Positions 63,945 to 64,000 of a DNA stretch of 64,000 bases are shown here, piece by piece. Numbering within the stretch: position 1 is the stretch's first letter; each line of letters begins with the position of its first letter. Source of the DNA: Latescibacteria bacterium UBA6620 (GTDB taxonomy: Bacteria; Latescibacterota; UBA2968); the NCBI GenBank assembly GCA_002433075.1, contig DJHM01000056.1:144954-208953 (forward strand). The letters are read 5' to 3'. Position numbers and translations under genes: made by a program. Under the pieces are notes generated by a model, which ran no database searches, was not told where the DNA came from, and saw nothing but the letters and a program-made list of their open reading frames with translations.

Positions 63945-64000
63945 TTTGCACCCTGCATTCTGCACTTCGCTGCGCGATTCCCTAATTCCCTAATTCCCTA
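63930..64000. repeat. ATGCAAAATGCA-type tract and ATTCCCTA tandem repeat
   Basis: Tract containing GCATTTTGCACCCTGCATTC followed by three exact tandem copies of ATTCCCTA (63977-63984, 63985-63992, 63993-64000) that continue out of the window. It may extend beyond. Confidence 0.7.

Noticed and set aside
1..64000. CRISPR array, tRNA or rRNA genes
   Set aside because: No regularly spaced direct repeats with spacers, no cloverleaf sequence with CCA context, and no rRNA-like conserved stretch was seen by eye on either strand.

Overview
The window reads as a chromosome fragment from an uncultured, catabolically broad, probably marine or host-associated bacterium. Overall base composition is GC-rich. 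There are ten phytanoyl-CoA dioxygenase (PhyH) family genes, six one-Cys-type sulfatases, three enolase-superfamily dehydratases, three Gfo/Idh/MocA oxidoreductases, two GH4 glycosidases and two large DUF6785-like membrane proteins. This mix is what one sees in candidate phyla such as Poribacteria or Latescibacterota; the assignment is inference from gene content, because no rRNA or marker gene is present. No tRNA, rRNA, CRISPR array, phage module or replication gene was found. Layout: 1-3.5 kb holds a cut enolase-superfamily gene, an HpcH aldolase, a serine hydrolase and a peroxiredoxin-like gene with an in-frame UGA at its active-site cysteine. 3.7-18.9 kb is a long minus-strand block: GH4, tandem metallo-beta-lactamase, oxidoreductase, sulfatase, DUF6785 protein, two paralogous 2-hydroxyacid dehydrogenases, two PhyH, aldo/keto reductase, galactonate-dehydratase-like enzyme and epimerase. 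18.9-22 kb contains a damaged ThuA gene, an ABM-fold gene, a degenerate REP-associated transposase between two inverted-repeat elements, and a broken oxidoreductase. 22-37.6 kb returns to sulfatases, SDRs, PhyH, TIM-barrel isomerases and a second GH4. 37.8-44.7 kb is a plus-strand cassette: PhyH, PhyH, aconitase X large and small subunits, PhyH, zinc-type dehydrogenase, PhyH. 44.8-64 kb holds a sialidase-like gene, a second DUF6785 protein, further PhyH/sulfatase genes, a CE15-like esterase paired with a DUF5060 glycosidase-like protein, mannose-1-phosphate guanylyltransferase, SixA, a phosphatase, a receiver remnant, a LamG protein and a 3-hydroxyacyl-CoA-dehydrogenase-like gene. The genes fit together as modules for unwrapping decorated organic matter: sulfatases and esterases remove substituents, GH4 and sialidase-like proteins cleave glycosides, DUF6785 proteins may import products, and dehydratases, oxidoreductases and isomerases process sugars and acids. 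PhyH oxygenases presumably hydroxylate or demethylate substrates, but no substrate can be read from sequence. Two properties stand out. First, the peroxiredoxin UGA is followed by a bacterial-SECIS-like hairpin, so it is probably a selenoprotein. Second, the window has many disrupted genes (in-frame TAG, TAA and TGA codons, frameshifts, a two-gene deletion fusion) and several intergenic repeat families. That means either genome decay or sequencing/assembly error; it cannot be settled from this sequence alone.
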